NCBI GenBank assembly: GCA_034336665.1 | Contig: JAPFBE010000002.1 | Span: forward strand, 19,818,906-19,882,905 | From: Luscinia megarhynchos | Taxonomy: Eukaryota; Chordata; Aves; Passeriformes; Turdidae | Reading direction: 5' to 3' | DNA length: 64,000 nucleotides | Shown here: positions 24,401-34,775 of the stretch, one piece after another | Layout: every line of letters starts with the position of its first letter | How positions within the stretch are numbered: the first letter of the stretch is position 1 | Position numbers and translations under genes: made by a program | Notes under the pieces: model-generated | Told to the model about the DNA's origin: nothing | Databases searched by the model: none | Seen by the model: the letters and a program-made list of their open reading frames with translations, nothing else

Positions 24401-27400
24401 CAGTTTTGATGCAGAGAAATCTTTGGGTCTGCTAAAAAGTAAATACTCAGTGCACTGCAACTTTAGCTGTCAGTGTATTGGAATTATTAGGAAGAATGCT
24501 TTGCTTTTAGTTGTGTTATTTGCTAATAAAAAAATCAAGGTAGCAAGCAGAATGAGCTCTACCCTGAAGTGCATCCTCCTCTGCAGCACTTACTCACATT
24601 TGGATCCTTTGCTGAATTTGTTAGTTGTTAGTGGTTGAGACTTTCTCTCACTGGGCTCTAAACTGGATCAAGAGATGGTGGGTGTTTTTATCCCTGTCAC
24701 TCCAGCTCCTGATTGTGGTGGGTCCTGCCACTGGGAAAGGTAATGTGTGCTTGTCTGCAAGTCACTTGCATCATCCTCCAAAGACTTTTATTGGCATTAA
24801 GAAACAGAGGAAAAACATCAGTTGTCCATGGTATAATCCACTTACTGAAAGGCATCTGTTGGAACAGTTTAATACTAGTTGTGCTAATAAAACTATAGTA
24901 ATCCCTACTGTACATTTTTCTTTATTTACATTTAAACAGTGTTAATCCCAGCTTTATTATTATACCCATCATTACTAAGTTTTTTGGAAATATGAATTGT
25001 TTTATGCAACTTTGAAAAGAGCACTGTAGTCAAGGTAAAAGTGTAAATTATTTCTCTAATGGAATAGCATGTTAATCAAGGAAATGGACTAGGGGGAATA
25101 TAGAAAGGCTAAGGGACTATTTCATGCAGACTCAAATGAAAATACAGTCCAGGTAACATCTGGAATGATTGGTAGAGTTGGCCTACCTGGAGGAATTGGG
25201 AAATAGGATCTTCTTAAGATGAAGGGGAAAGAGAGAGTTCCTGTTGGGGCCCAGGAAAACTCACTTTTGCATTGCTGTGATCTCTGCCCTAGCTTTTCTT
25301 TCAGGATTTAGGCCTCTGTCACTGACTTTCTGTTTGTGCAAACAGGTTGTCAGGTGACAGGAACCTTTTATGCTTGTGCTCCTCCTGAGTCCCAGACTCC
25401 TGGCATCCCGATTGAGCCAAGCATAAGGTCTGGGGAAGCCCTTGCTCTCTCAGGTAAGGTCCATAACCCCCAGGCTTCCTGGGGAGCTTGACAAGAGACT
25501 CCCACTTCTGCCTTGCCCAGGCACCACCTCTCCTTTCAGATGAAAGGAAAAAAGAAACCTTTAATGAATGAGTTTGGTGTATGATTGTCAGTCTGTTTTC
25601 CAGGATGCTTAAGCACTTCCAGCCCCAGCTCCAAGGGATGGAGGTGGTTAAAGCTAATGGAAGTGCTGGCTTGTGGTATTAGTGCTGGGTTGCTTTGGTG
25701 AGACACCAAATCAGAACTTCCCAGGGGAGTTTGCCAGTTTAGGAGTGTCAGTGACTTAAGGATCAAGTTTTCATTTTGGAGGAGCCCCCCTCTCCCCACA
25801 AAAAAATTGTGTTGCCTGGTACCTTGTAGTGCTCCTGTTGGTGCCATCTGGCTTTGTTCTGCTTTGTTATTCCTGGTGGAAAAAAAAATAGACATTCAGG
25901 GAAGAAAAGGGAAGTTATTTCAGCCAGGTTTGCAGATGTCTGGATGCTGGGGAACTTTCTAAGTAATTCTGGGAAAAGATGTGGGAATGTGCTTTTCACA
26001 GAAATAATGGATAGACCTGTAAAGTGATACTTGGTGGGTTTCTTAAGTGGGATTGTTCTCCTGAGTCAGGGTCAGTGTGTGTGTGTCTTTGTGTATATGT
26101 GAACATATATTGTACACACATGTATATAATATATATATATATAATATATTTTCAGTGCTGTATATGTATATTTTTTGAGTGTGAATTTGTAGGAATCAGC
26201 CAAGTGGACCAAATGCCCATTTGAAAGCAAGGCAGGGGATTTGGGGTACTCCAGCCCTGTTGGAGCTGGAGCCAGCAGTTGCTTCCCTCCAGGCAGCTGA
26301 GTGCAAGTTTGCAGGTCCCTTGTGCAGAAGCCTTTTCTATGCAAAGCCTGGGGGGAAACACAGCTACTTCCTTGTTAAATCTGAGGAAGTGTACTGGGCT
26401 GGTGGGTTTAATTGTGACGTGACCTTGGAAAATGTGACCAACATCAACTTTTTCTGTGCAGGTCTTTCCTCTTAAATGGAAATGTGATGTTTGTGGGATT
26501 TTAGTTCCTACCAAATTCCCACACATCAGTAGCCCTTTAAATAAGACAAGAGAGCATTAATGCTACTGTGCCCAAAAAATTTCAGTATTTATATTTTAAA
26601 AATTCTTTTTTACTAATATGAGCTTCTGGGTGGTGCTGACCAGTGGGCTCAGAAATCTTTTGCAAACTTGTCTCTTGGCCTTAGCACAGACCTGAAACAT
26701 CAAACATCCATGCTAATGTGTCACAGTGATGGTTTTTTGTCTGTCTGTTTGTTTCTCCCTGTAGACTGCCGACTCCACATCTGCCTATACTACCGTGAAA
26801 TACTGGTGAAGGAGGTGACAACTTCCAGTCCTGAGGGCTGTAGGATATCCCATGGCCAAAGCTACGAGGTCAGCAGCCTGGACCAGGTTATCTTCCCTTA
26901 TCCAGAGGATAATGGCCAGAGGAAGAACATAGAAAAGCTCCTGAGCCACCTGGAACGAGGAGTAATCCTGTGGATGGCCCCTGATGGCCTCTATGCCAAG
27001 AGACTTTGCCAGAGCAGGATCTACTGGGATGGACCCCTGGCGCTCTGCAGTGACCGACCCAACAAGCTGGAGCGGGACCAGACGTGCAAGCTCTTTGATA
27101 CCCAGCAGTTTTTGGCAGGTAATTCCCACTATGGCTTTGATACCCTCTTGGAAATGGCACCTGGGCACTGTCCAGCTTTATGGGAGTGCTCCTTTCATTG
27201 ATGTGAGCATTGCCCCTTGGTACTCCTGGGCAGATGCAGCCAAGGGGTGCTTGAATCCTGAGTAATCCTGTAAATTTCTGTGCTCTCTGCACGTTGAATG
27301 CCCCTGCACAGACCAGCAGGAGTCAACTGAGGCTCCAGCTGGTGACACCCAATCCCTCACATTTCTATACAAAGCATAAGGAGGAACCTAGCAAAATAGT

Positions 27401-30400
27401 TTTTTTCCATAAATTGACAAAGGAAACTGGATCCTCATCTTGGATTTGCTAGTCTAGGTCTTGGATAGGTCTGTGGTCTGCACCTGCACTCCTCTCAGCT
27501 TGACCCAGAGCAAGCCTGAGGACTTGCCCAGAGTATACAGATTTCAGTAGCAAGCCTTCTTTTCAGTCTGTGCCAATGTCTCAAGATATCTAGGAATTCA
27601 GAAGGATTTCACAAACTCTGCAATTTCAGGATTGCCTAATACTCTGAGCAAGGAGGTGCATGCCTCACCAGAGCTCTCTGGAAAGGTCTCCTTTTGCCCA
27701 AGGCAGTGCAGAGGGAGCAGGGGAGTGCTTCAGGACAGTGCCTTCCCCTGCCAGCCCGTGAAGGGAAGGGGCAGAGCTTCAACCTCACTTCCCACACACC
27801 TGAGCAGTTAGAGAGAGGAGAGCTGTCCACCCAGGGGCACTGGTGGGAGATGGTCACTGTCCCAGAGGACAGCTTGGGCAGCAGGAATAGACATTGGCCC
27901 CTTTTTGATAGTTCTGCCATGGCTTAGAGGTGAAATAAGTGGCTATGATTTGTTGTGTTTTCTTACTAGAACAGGGCATCAGCCCTGGCATGACACTGTC
28001 AGGGGAATAATGCCTTGCAAAATTTAGCAAACCCCAACAAACTAAATCCAATTCAGCAGCTTTAGCATACTTTATATTCCAAGGCTGATACACTCTCTTA
28101 GAGAAACAGCCAAGAAAAAAATGCATTTAAAGAGAGAAATCTTATATAGATGTGAGAATTGACAGTTAAAAAGGGGAATTTGAGGTCAGGTATTGGGCTG
28201 GGCTTCAATCACATGCTAATTTAAAGATGTATAATTCTGTGCCTGGTGATGGTTTTGGAAATCCCTTTCCCTTTTCTCAGGTGGTTTTTTAGACGTGCTC
28301 TGGGTTCTTCCAAATGGTTGACAGGACATCTCTTTTTAGACACCTAACCCCAAAGATAAGCTCAAGCAGTAGTTATTTTTCACCCCTCCTAAATTACTTA
28401 TGCACCAGTGCCTGTGCAAACCCAAGTGTGTGGTTGCAGTCACAGTCTGTGGCGTGTGCAAAGTGAGTTTTTGCATGTGATGGTGCTCAGTGAAGTTTGC
28501 AAGTGACTTGTCATGGGCCTGCCACATCTCTGTGTTAATTGAATGTGCTGAGGTCCCAGCCTGCAGGCAAGCTCTGGGATTCCCCTGTGCTGGGAAACTG
28601 GGACTTCCCTGCAAAGAGAGAGGCAGGAGATCTCTGCCAGGAGAGGGAATCATGAACAGCAGAGGAAGGGACAGATGCAGAACTGCTGTGAACCAACCAC
28701 AGCTCTTGGGAAACCACTGAGGAGCTGAACCCTGAAATGCAAACTGCACTGGAGCATTGGGACCTGTGCTGAGAAAGCTAAAATGGGGCAATAAACCAGA
28801 AACCAGGGGAATGGTCTCTGTGGGGAGAGAGAAATGCATTGTAATTGTTGTACAGTGGGCTGGGTAGAGAGTAGAACAGAGGGAGAGAGCTTGGAGTGTG
28901 AGAGTGGCAGCCAGAGAATGGTTGGTGGAGAGAAGGAGTGGCAGCTGGAGTATCAGGGGGTGGGAAAGGTTTGGGGAGGCACATGGGGAGCCCTTTGGTG
29001 TTGGATGATGTACTTGGGCCTGGGAAGGAAGGTGGAGTGAGTGGAAGGTTTTGGAGAAGCTCAGGGCTGACCACAAACCATGATTATCCTGGTGGTGGGA
29101 AAGAAAGGGCTTTCTTCTCCAGGTCTGTGCTATGGGCACTTCCACAGGTGTTCAGGGTTTGGAAAACTGCTGAGGCCATGTAAAACAAGGGAAGGAGGAA
29201 GTTGAAAGAAGTTTCACATTAGCAGTGTGGCTGGATTTGCCTTGGGTGGATCATCCTTCTCTGTCCTGTAGCACTCAGAGGGAAGCAGGGTCCCATGGAA
29301 AATACCTCTTCTTTCTTGCCTTATCCCCAGAGAGCTCATGGCACTCTTCAGGGGCTTTTGAGGACACTCTGGGGAAAGCTACTCTTTCCTCCAAGTTCTA
29401 AGTGAGCTGCCCATAGTTTCACTTGTTTTACTGGCCCTCTCAGTAAGACTGGTAGCCCAAGCCAGAGTGGGGATGCTGTAGCCACTGAATCCACACCTTG
29501 GTCTGAAAAGCTTGCAGTTAGAGTAGGAATGGCAGGGGTGTATTTTGGGAAAAGATGATTTGTCATGTCAAGTTCAAAGGCTCTCCTTTCCTTCTCTAGC
29601 AGGGAGGGTGCTTCTTTATAGTGTATTTGCTTTAATATTAATTGCAGCCTTTCCCAGAGAGCATGAACAGGGTTTTAAATTAAAATTGAATATTTACTTA
29701 TCAGCTGTGCAGAAACGCAGCACTTAACACACACTTCAGCAAGGATATTGTATTGGATGGAATTTTTTTCTGGATGGAAATGCAGTGTCAAATATTTGGT
29801 CCATAACACTGGAGATTTTGATTTGAGTGGAAGTACCTTATAAAGGCCTCCCCTGCTGCTTTTCATAGGGGAGACTGACTATTAGAGTAATAATATAATT
29901 TGATCATTTCATTTTGCACAAGGTTATGGGTTAGAGAAGAGAGTGGAAAAGCACAGAAGACACAAAACGCTCTTTTGCTGGCTCAGTTCATGGCTGATGC
30001 TGAGCCCATTCCCTTACCTCAGTGTCCTGCACTGGGCACAGTCATGGCAGTGGCTCTGTGATAGTCTGGCTAGGGCCAAATTTTATGCCTGGCACTGTTT
30101 TGTGTCTCTGGCACTACCAAGCCATTGGTTTCAGTGTTGCTCTTGTGTGTCTGCTTGAATGATTCCCAGCTCCCAGCAGTGTCTGCTCCAGGGCTTCTGT
30201 TGGGGTCCCTTAGAAGGACTAATTGGAAGAGATCTTGGTTTGTGCATATTAAATTAATTGTGGGACAAAGCAAACAGAAAAGTTGCAGTGTTGTAACTCA
30301 CTCCCCCTGGTCTGAGGGCGAGTCTCCAAACTCTGTCTTGTGCTTACCTTTTGTCTTTTTCCTGACCTCTCTCATCATTCCCTGGAGTAACTTTATCTTC

Positions 30401-33150
30401 CCCACTGTGCTCCAGGGTCATCCACAAAATCTGTCTTACTGGCCTGTACTGGTTTTGACTGGAGCAGGGTTAATTTCCTCCATAGCAGTCCATGTGGTGC
30501 TATGGTTTGTACTTGTGACCTAAACAGTGCTGATAACACAGGGACAATTTAGCTGATGTTGGACAGTTCAGGCACAATGTCAAGGCTTTCTCTGTCTCCC
30601 TCTGCCCTCACAGGCTCAGTGTGGGGTGGACAGGAGTCTGGGAAGGGCACAGCCAGGGCAGCTGACCCCAGCTGAGGGATATTGCATTCCATACGACCTT
30701 GAGCTCTGCAGTAAAACAGGGCATGGGGGAATTTGCCAGTGGTTGCTGTTTGCTTGGGCACTGGCTGTGTGTAGGTCAGCTGGTCACAAGTGATTGCTTT
30801 CTCCATCACTTGTTTTTCCTTGTTTTGTCTTCTTTGTTTCTTTTTCACCCATTAAACTGTCTTTATCTCAACCCACAGTTTTTTTTCCTTTTGCCATTCT
30901 GTTGGTGGGAGTGAGTGAGTAGCTGTGTGGAGCTTGCCTGTCTCCCATGATTATTCCAGTGTGGTACTTTCTCTGTTCCCAGAGCTGCAAGCCTTTGCTC
31001 ACCATGGACGTCCACTGCCGAGGTACCAGGTTGCTCTGTGCTTTGGGGAGGAATTTCCAGATCCACAGAGGCAGAGGAAACTAATTACAGCCCATGTAAG
31101 TAGGATTTCTGCCTTGCCTAAAACAAGCACACTCCTTGGAGGATATGAATTTGCTGGTCAGGCTTTTGTGCCTTATGCAGATTGAGTGAAGTAGTAAGCT
31201 GTTGAAAATGCAGCACTTTCCAGAACAGGGTTTAATCCCCAGGTCTGCCAAGGACTGACTATAGCCCTCAGCAGAGCGAGCAGCTAATTTTCCCTCTCTG
31301 CAGAGCAAAAGTGTCATATGTGATCTGTTGCAAATCCCAGCTAAAGCTGAAATGTACCTGCAGCTGCTGGGCTGTGTTGCCACCACCAGCCCAGCTGTGC
31401 AGCTGCTTGGGCTGCCTGGCCAGTGCAGGATGTGGTGCTTTTGCACCCACTGCACCTGAAGCTGCTCCAGAATCCCAGCCTGTGTCTCAAGGAGCTCAGC
31501 CCTTAATGGGATGCAGGGCTGCCTGTGCAGCTTCAGGGTTCAGTAGCTGTCAGGCTCTTGGGCTGACTCACCTCAGTTCACACACACTCAAAGCTGCTGT
31601 TTCGGGATGCTTTCTGAGAGAGGTGATGGTGGAGACTGAGACCTGGTACTTTCTGAATTGGCTGTATTGGCCCAGAAAACCACAAGAGAGGTGGTAATGC
31701 TCACATTAGTGGCAGGGCTTAGCTTGCTGCATCCTTGAGAAGAAAACTGGTGCATCCTTGAATATTTTTTGAAAGCCTCTTCAGTCGCAGGATGGATCCC
31801 AAGTCTGACTTCTGCCATAAGCTGTGGCTTCTCCTTAGGCTGAGTAGCTTTTGTGCTGCCACAATGCTGCCTAGAAGTCTCTGGGGTGGAAGTTGAGAAG
31901 CTCACAAACCCATGCTGAGCTGTGCAATGACTAGTTGGAGATGGTTGCCCATCCCTGACTCTCCAACTCTTTTTCCATTCCTATTTTGGCTTTCCAGCTT
32001 TCCATCCCTCCTTTCTAGCACCTTCTTTCCAGCCCCTTTCTCCATCTCTTGTCCTGGTGAGCCTCTGCCTCTTGCTCTTCCCAGGACTTTGCTTCCCCTT
32101 TGCCAATTGCTCTATCTGCCCATCCTCTTGATCTGTCTGGGGCTCTACCATCCCACCAAACAGTTAAGCACTGGAAGTTGCCTGGGACACCTGTCCCACT
32201 GCCTTCCCATCTCCACCATGGCATTTATTTCCTCCAAAACAGTTACTGTGTCTTTTAATATATATATGGAGGGATTGGCTGACCAGCAGGAGAGGGTTGT
32301 GGAGAAGTGTCATCCATCCTGTCCTTCACTGAGAGTTGGGAGGTGTTTGTTCTCCGTGTACAGCTCAAATATTTACAGTCAGAGCCCAAAGACCTTAGAG
32401 GGAGTGGTGGTTTCTGAAGAGACAGAAGTGAAGGCAGTGTTAACTCATACAAATCCCACTTGGTGGTTGAACAAATTCCTCATCAGAGCTTGAATGAACA
32501 GAAACAAGAGTAACCTCGATGTTAAGTTGAAATCTAACTTCAGACACAGTCATTTGGTGACATATCTCAGCCTACCTGATGGCTCCAACATTGCAAGCTT
32601 AGTCCTCAAAGTACTTTGCAAAGCAGACAAGAGTTTTGGTGTGTTCAGCATGTATTTAAACATGTTGAGTGGCTGTGGGCCTGTGCATCCTGCAGGCATG
32701 TCTCACATCCTGGGACTGGCTAAGGGATGCAATTTTTCCTACATGATTTGTGTCACTGCTACAGTCCCTTCTAATGAAGATGGTGAAGGTAAGGAGTGTG
32801 TGCAGGTAGTGAGGCACTTGGCAGAGCTAGGCTAGGCAAGACCTAGTCTAAAACAGATTAGTGAAACCACTGAAATTGTGTTCCTGTTCTGGTAAGCAGA
32901 ACTGTTCTGTCCCATCTTGTTCCTAGCTTAAAACCACCCAGAATAACTAAGATGAGGAGCGTGAAGTTTTGCCACATGTCTGATTAACATTTTGTCTGTT
33001 CTTAAGGTTGAACCAATGTTTGCAAGGCAGCTGTATTACTTTGCTCAACAAAACAGTGGACATCTGCTGAGAGGCTATGATTTACCAGAACTTGTGACTA
33101 GCCCAGAGGATTATCACAGATCTATTCGCCATTCCTCCATTCAAGAGTAA
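21270..33150 (+). CDS. IRF4: Interferon regulatory factor 4, complete CDS in eight coding exons
   Basis: IRF4 is a nuclear transcription factor that binds ISRE sites, and composite EICE/AICE sites with PU.1 or BATF-JUN. It controls B-cell, plasma-cell, T-cell and pigment-cell programmes. The coding exons are 21270-21473, 21940-22126, 22825-22913, 23475-23616, 25346-25453, 26765-27118, 30983-31095 and 33007-33150. All introns are GT-AG and the phases agree, giving 1341 nt and 446 aa (human 451). Residues 1 to about 130 are the winged-helix DNA-binding domain, with the tryptophan pentad at 23, 38, 50, 70 and 89. Residues 131 to about 240 are a divergent linker. Residues about 244-415 are the IRF-association domain, beginning DCRLHICLYYREI. 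The tail after about 410 matches the autoinhibitory region and ends RHSSIQE. The start is the first ATG in the spliced leader, with G at -3, and matches the family's MNLE start. I see no frameshift or stop. Confidence 0.98.
21474..21939 (+). other. IRF4: IRF4 intron 2
   Basis: The intron is 466 nt, with a pronounced T-rich tract at 21,860-21,905 upstream of the exon 3 acceptor and nothing else of note. Confidence 0.9.
21940..22126 (+). CDS. IRF4: IRF4 exon 3: recognition-helix half of the DNA-binding domain
   Basis: It encodes residues 69-130 plus the first base of codon 131, with Trp70 and Trp89. The recognition helix around WKTRLRCALNKSNDF keeps Arg94 and Cys95, equivalent to the GGAA-contacting Arg98 and Cys99 of human IRF4. 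The acceptor follows a long T-rich tract (21,860-21,938) and the donor is gtaaag. Confidence 0.98.
22127..22824 (+). other. IRF4: IRF4 intron 3
   Basis: The intron is 698 nt. I see no repeat or gene in it. Confidence 0.9.
22825..22913 (+). CDS. IRF4: IRF4 exon 4: start of the linker
   Basis: It completes Gly131 and encodes residues to 160, beginning AKQISMEEQPLMMNHPFP. This linker is rich in Met, Pro and Ser, predicted flexible, and the most divergent part relative to human. The donor is gtatgg in phase 0. Confidence 0.95.
22914..23474 (+). other. IRF4: IRF4 intron 4
   Basis: The intron is 561 nt. In humans the intron between these exons carries a melanocyte enhancer. Here it is short, with a moderately CpG-rich patch near 23,320-23,390 containing an AP-2-like GCCTGGGC. 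Conservation of the enhancer cannot be judged without alignment. Confidence 0.85.
23475..23616 (+). CDS. IRF4: IRF4 exon 5: linker
   Basis: It encodes residues 161-207 plus one base, beginning VPNYMVPHERSWRE and ending WQGPACENG across the junction. The acceptor is a GAGCAG tandem at 23469-23474. Use of the upstream AG would start the exon at 23472 and add one Gln, giving a 447-aa protein. Confidence 0.95.
23617..25345 (+). other. IRF4: IRF4 intron 5
   Basis: The intron is 1729 nt and AT-rich in its second half. I see no recognisable repeat or gene. Confidence 0.9.
25346..25453 (+). CDS. IRF4: IRF4 exon 6: linker to association domain
   Basis: It encodes residues 208-243 with split codons at both ends, reading CQVTGTFYACAPPESQTPG and ending GEALALS. 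The acceptor is gtgcaaacag and the donor gtaagg. The CQVTGTFYACAPPESQ stretch is near-identical across vertebrate IRF4. Confidence 0.97.
25454..26764 (+). other. IRF4: IRF4 intron 6
   Basis: The intron is 1311 nt and contains the GT/AT microsatellite near 26.1 kb. Confidence 0.9.
26086..26150. repeat. GT/AT dinucleotide-rich microsatellite in IRF4 intron 6
   Basis: A short GT run (from about 26,074) passes into TATATGTGAAC and then a nearly pure AT run at 26,122-26,150. It is low-complexity sequence, likely length-polymorphic. Confidence 0.8.
26765..27118 (+). CDS. IRF4: IRF4 exon 7: core of the IRF-association domain
   Basis: It encodes residues 244-361, the largest coding exon (354 nt). 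It holds most of the IRF-association domain (an MH2-like fold used for PU.1 and other partners), including RKNIEKLLSHLERGV, WMAPDGLYAKRLCQ and CKLFDTQQFLA. An open frame continues past the donor gtaatt at 27119, but that is intron. Confidence 0.98.
27119..30982 (+). other. IRF4: IRF4 intron 7
   Basis: At 3864 nt this is the longest IRF4 intron. It holds a purine-rich segment (28.6-29.06 kb) that leaves a 269-codon antisense open frame with no domain, and the ERVL-type LTR at its 3' end. Confidence 0.9.
30445..30940 (+). mobile_element. Decayed solo LTR of an avian ERVL-type endogenous retrovirus, in IRF4 intron 7
   Basis: The element opens TGTACTGGTTTTGACTGG. It contains the block with GTGCTGATAACACAGGGA, the GGGCACAGCCAGGGCAGCTG region, and the tail ATTAAACTGTCTTTATCTCA followed by a GGGAGTGAGTGAG-type end. 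I recognise this order from a common avian ERVL LTR family. The TATA region is degraded and no internal viral sequence is present. The ATTAAA at 30851-30856 corresponds to the LTR's own poly(A) signal. It is in the same orientation as IRF4. The family name is from memory and the ends are approximate. Confidence 0.75.
30983..31095 (+). CDS. IRF4: IRF4 exon 8: end of the IRF-association domain
   Basis: It completes codon 362 and encodes residues to 399, LQAFAHHGRPLPRYQVALCF to RQRKLITAH. The acceptor is ctctgttcccag and the donor gtaagt. An LTR remnant ends about 40 bp upstream of the acceptor, so the polypyrimidine tract is the only original intron sequence close to this exon on that side. Confidence 0.98.
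31096..33006 (+). other. IRF4: IRF4 intron 8
   Basis: The intron is 1911 nt, with a pyrimidine-rich stretch at 31,950-32,230 that produces a 193-codon chance frame. No repeat family is recognised. Confidence 0.9.
33007..33150 (+). CDS. IRF4: IRF4 exon 9 coding part: C-terminal autoinhibitory tail
   Basis: It encodes residues 400-446 and ends in TAA at 33148-33150. It runs VEPMFARQLYYFAQQNSGHL to YHRSIRHSSIQE, the conserved IRF4 terminus that folds back to restrain DNA binding without a partner. The acceptor is ctgttcttaag. Confidence 0.98.
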   Translation, partial: VEPMFARQLYYFAQQNSGHLLRGYDLPELVTSPEDYHRSIRHSSIQE

Positions 33151-33294
33151 GAACCTCAGAGTGGTTTTAAAGGCACTGTAGAGACTGTGCAGAGTGGAAG
33201 AGCAGATCTGGGTCATGATCTGGAGATCCACAATCCAGCTGGATCCAGGGGTTCAATGATAGGAAAGTGACCAACTAGGACAACTGTATTGTAC

Positions 33295-33300
33295 AATAAA
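33295..33300 (+). terminator. Proximal poly(A) signal candidate for IRF4
   Basis: AATAAA lies 145 nt after the IRF4 stop. The downstream sequence is not strongly GU-rich, so it is likely weak if used at all. Confidence 0.3.
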
Positions 33301-33961
33301 AATGACGAGTCTTCAACATTTGGATGCTACATCTCACATAGGGTTCCACTGTTGCTGAGAATTAACTCAAAACTGACAAAATGATTGCTGTGTTTACGTT
33401 TGCTTAGTGTTCTCCTTGGCTTTTGAGGACTGATCCTTACCGAAGACTTAAATCCAGAGTTTACACTGTTACCTTTGCAGGGCTATTTATTTTGGATTAC
33501 TGATCTCAGGGAAAGTAGGTAAACTTCTGTGTTCCCAATTTGAAACTGTAGCTACTGTAGGTGGGTAGCAGATGTAGATGGTTTATTGAGAATAGCTAAT
33601 ACATGTAAGTGGTTATAAATTTAGATTCATAAGTGTGATGCCTATATTCTTGTATAGAATATTTCAGTGTATTTTTTTGAAAACAATGCAGTTCTTCAGA
33701 GACATATTTTTTTAATGCCTGACTGACACTTGTCCTGACAATGAATTTTGTTGCTGCCATTGTTGTTATTGGATTAGCTTCCATGATAGCAGTTTCTAAA
33801 GTGATGGCATTTATGGTACTGTGTTAAGAAAATTGACCATTCAGCTCGTATTACCTGTGAATTTAGTGGATTAACCACTAAAATTCTAGAGTCCCAAAGA
33901 GCAGGTTTATTAATAAATTGCATTTTTCTTATAAATGTAAGCTACTATGCATGCATTATAC

Positions 33962-33985
33962 ATATATATATATGTATATATGTAT
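33962..33985. repeat. AT/TATG dinucleotide-like run in the IRF4 3' UTR
   Basis: This is an alternating AT sequence with interspersed G (ATATATATATATGTATATAT). It lies within the inferred 3' UTR. Confidence 0.75.
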
Positions 33986-34752
33986 GCATTAGAATGAAGT
34001 TGGCAGACCTTGCAAATAGCACAGAAATGGTCCAGCTACCCCTTTTTGATGTCACATGCACAAGCCAGGTTAAAATGACCACCACCTGTGACTTACACAG
34101 AGCCACCTCTGCTGTTGGTGTGCACTTGCAGCTTTCTTGCAGTGGTACTGGGTTTGAATGTTTGCAGAGTTTGATGCAGTTTGCAGCTTTCAGTGATAGG
34201 GTGCTGTTGGAAAGACACAGAGGAGAGGTCTGTTGGTGTGTGTGCCAGTGAAGTTTCCTTGGCAGTCAGACCATGTGATCTTTGCAGCTTTCCCTCCAGA
34301 ACATGATCCCCTGTGCTTAGCAGGCATACTTCACTTGACTTCCTAAATGAGGAAGGAAAAACGGTACTTGGTCTGGCAGCAGACTTGTGTCTTAGGGACT
34401 TTGAATTTATACATCTTAAAGATGCATACTCTTTTGGGATATATTATCCCCCTCCTTCTCCACAGTGCCAAGCAGAATGAACAGATCATTTCTACTTTGT
34501 TACTTGAAGGTTGTTTTTTTTTTTGGTCCTGGCTTAAAGATTTTTGTAGGGGAGACCTCTTTCTTACACATTAAAAGCAATGCTCTAGGTGACCATCTGA
34601 GCTTCGCTTGTGCTTTTGTCCTGCGCTTACATTTTACTGAAAGGGATTTCTGTGTTCAAACTTAACTGGTACAATACAAGTATTTGATGTGTTTTTCACT
34701 TTTTTCTAGTGGTTGTTGCTTCATATGCTCATTGCTTCAGCTCATGTCTTGG

Positions 34753-34758
34753 AATAAA
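34753..34758 (+). terminator. Likely main poly(A) signal for IRF4
   Basis: AATAAA is followed within 30-45 nt by a GU-rich downstream element, about 1.6 kb after the stop codon. Confidence 0.5.
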
Positions 34759-34775
34759 GTTCTATTTCCCTACCA

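Larger units (their letters stand above)
33151..34775 (+). other. IRF4: IRF4 3' UTR (distal end inferred)
   Basis: The sequence after the stop is AT-rich and lacks coding signals. Poly(A) signals AATAAA occur at 33295-33300, 34753-34758 and 36456-36461. The second is followed by a GU-rich stretch (gtgcctatgtgttgttttc), typical of a cleavage site, so I end the UTR there. Mammalian IRF4 has a 3' UTR of several kilobases, so the third signal may also be used. It includes an AT/TA dinucleotide run near 33,962-33,985. Confidence 0.5.

Noticed and set aside
26668..27201. 177-codon + frame treated as a stand-alone gene
   Set aside because: It is IRF4 exon 7 with flanking intron read-through. The acceptor at 26764 and donor at 27119 define the exon.
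28336..29145. 269-codon minus-strand open frame
   Set aside because: It lies antisense within IRF4 intron 7 over a purine-rich stretch, has Leu/Ser/Pro-rich low-information sequence and shows no domain or splice context.
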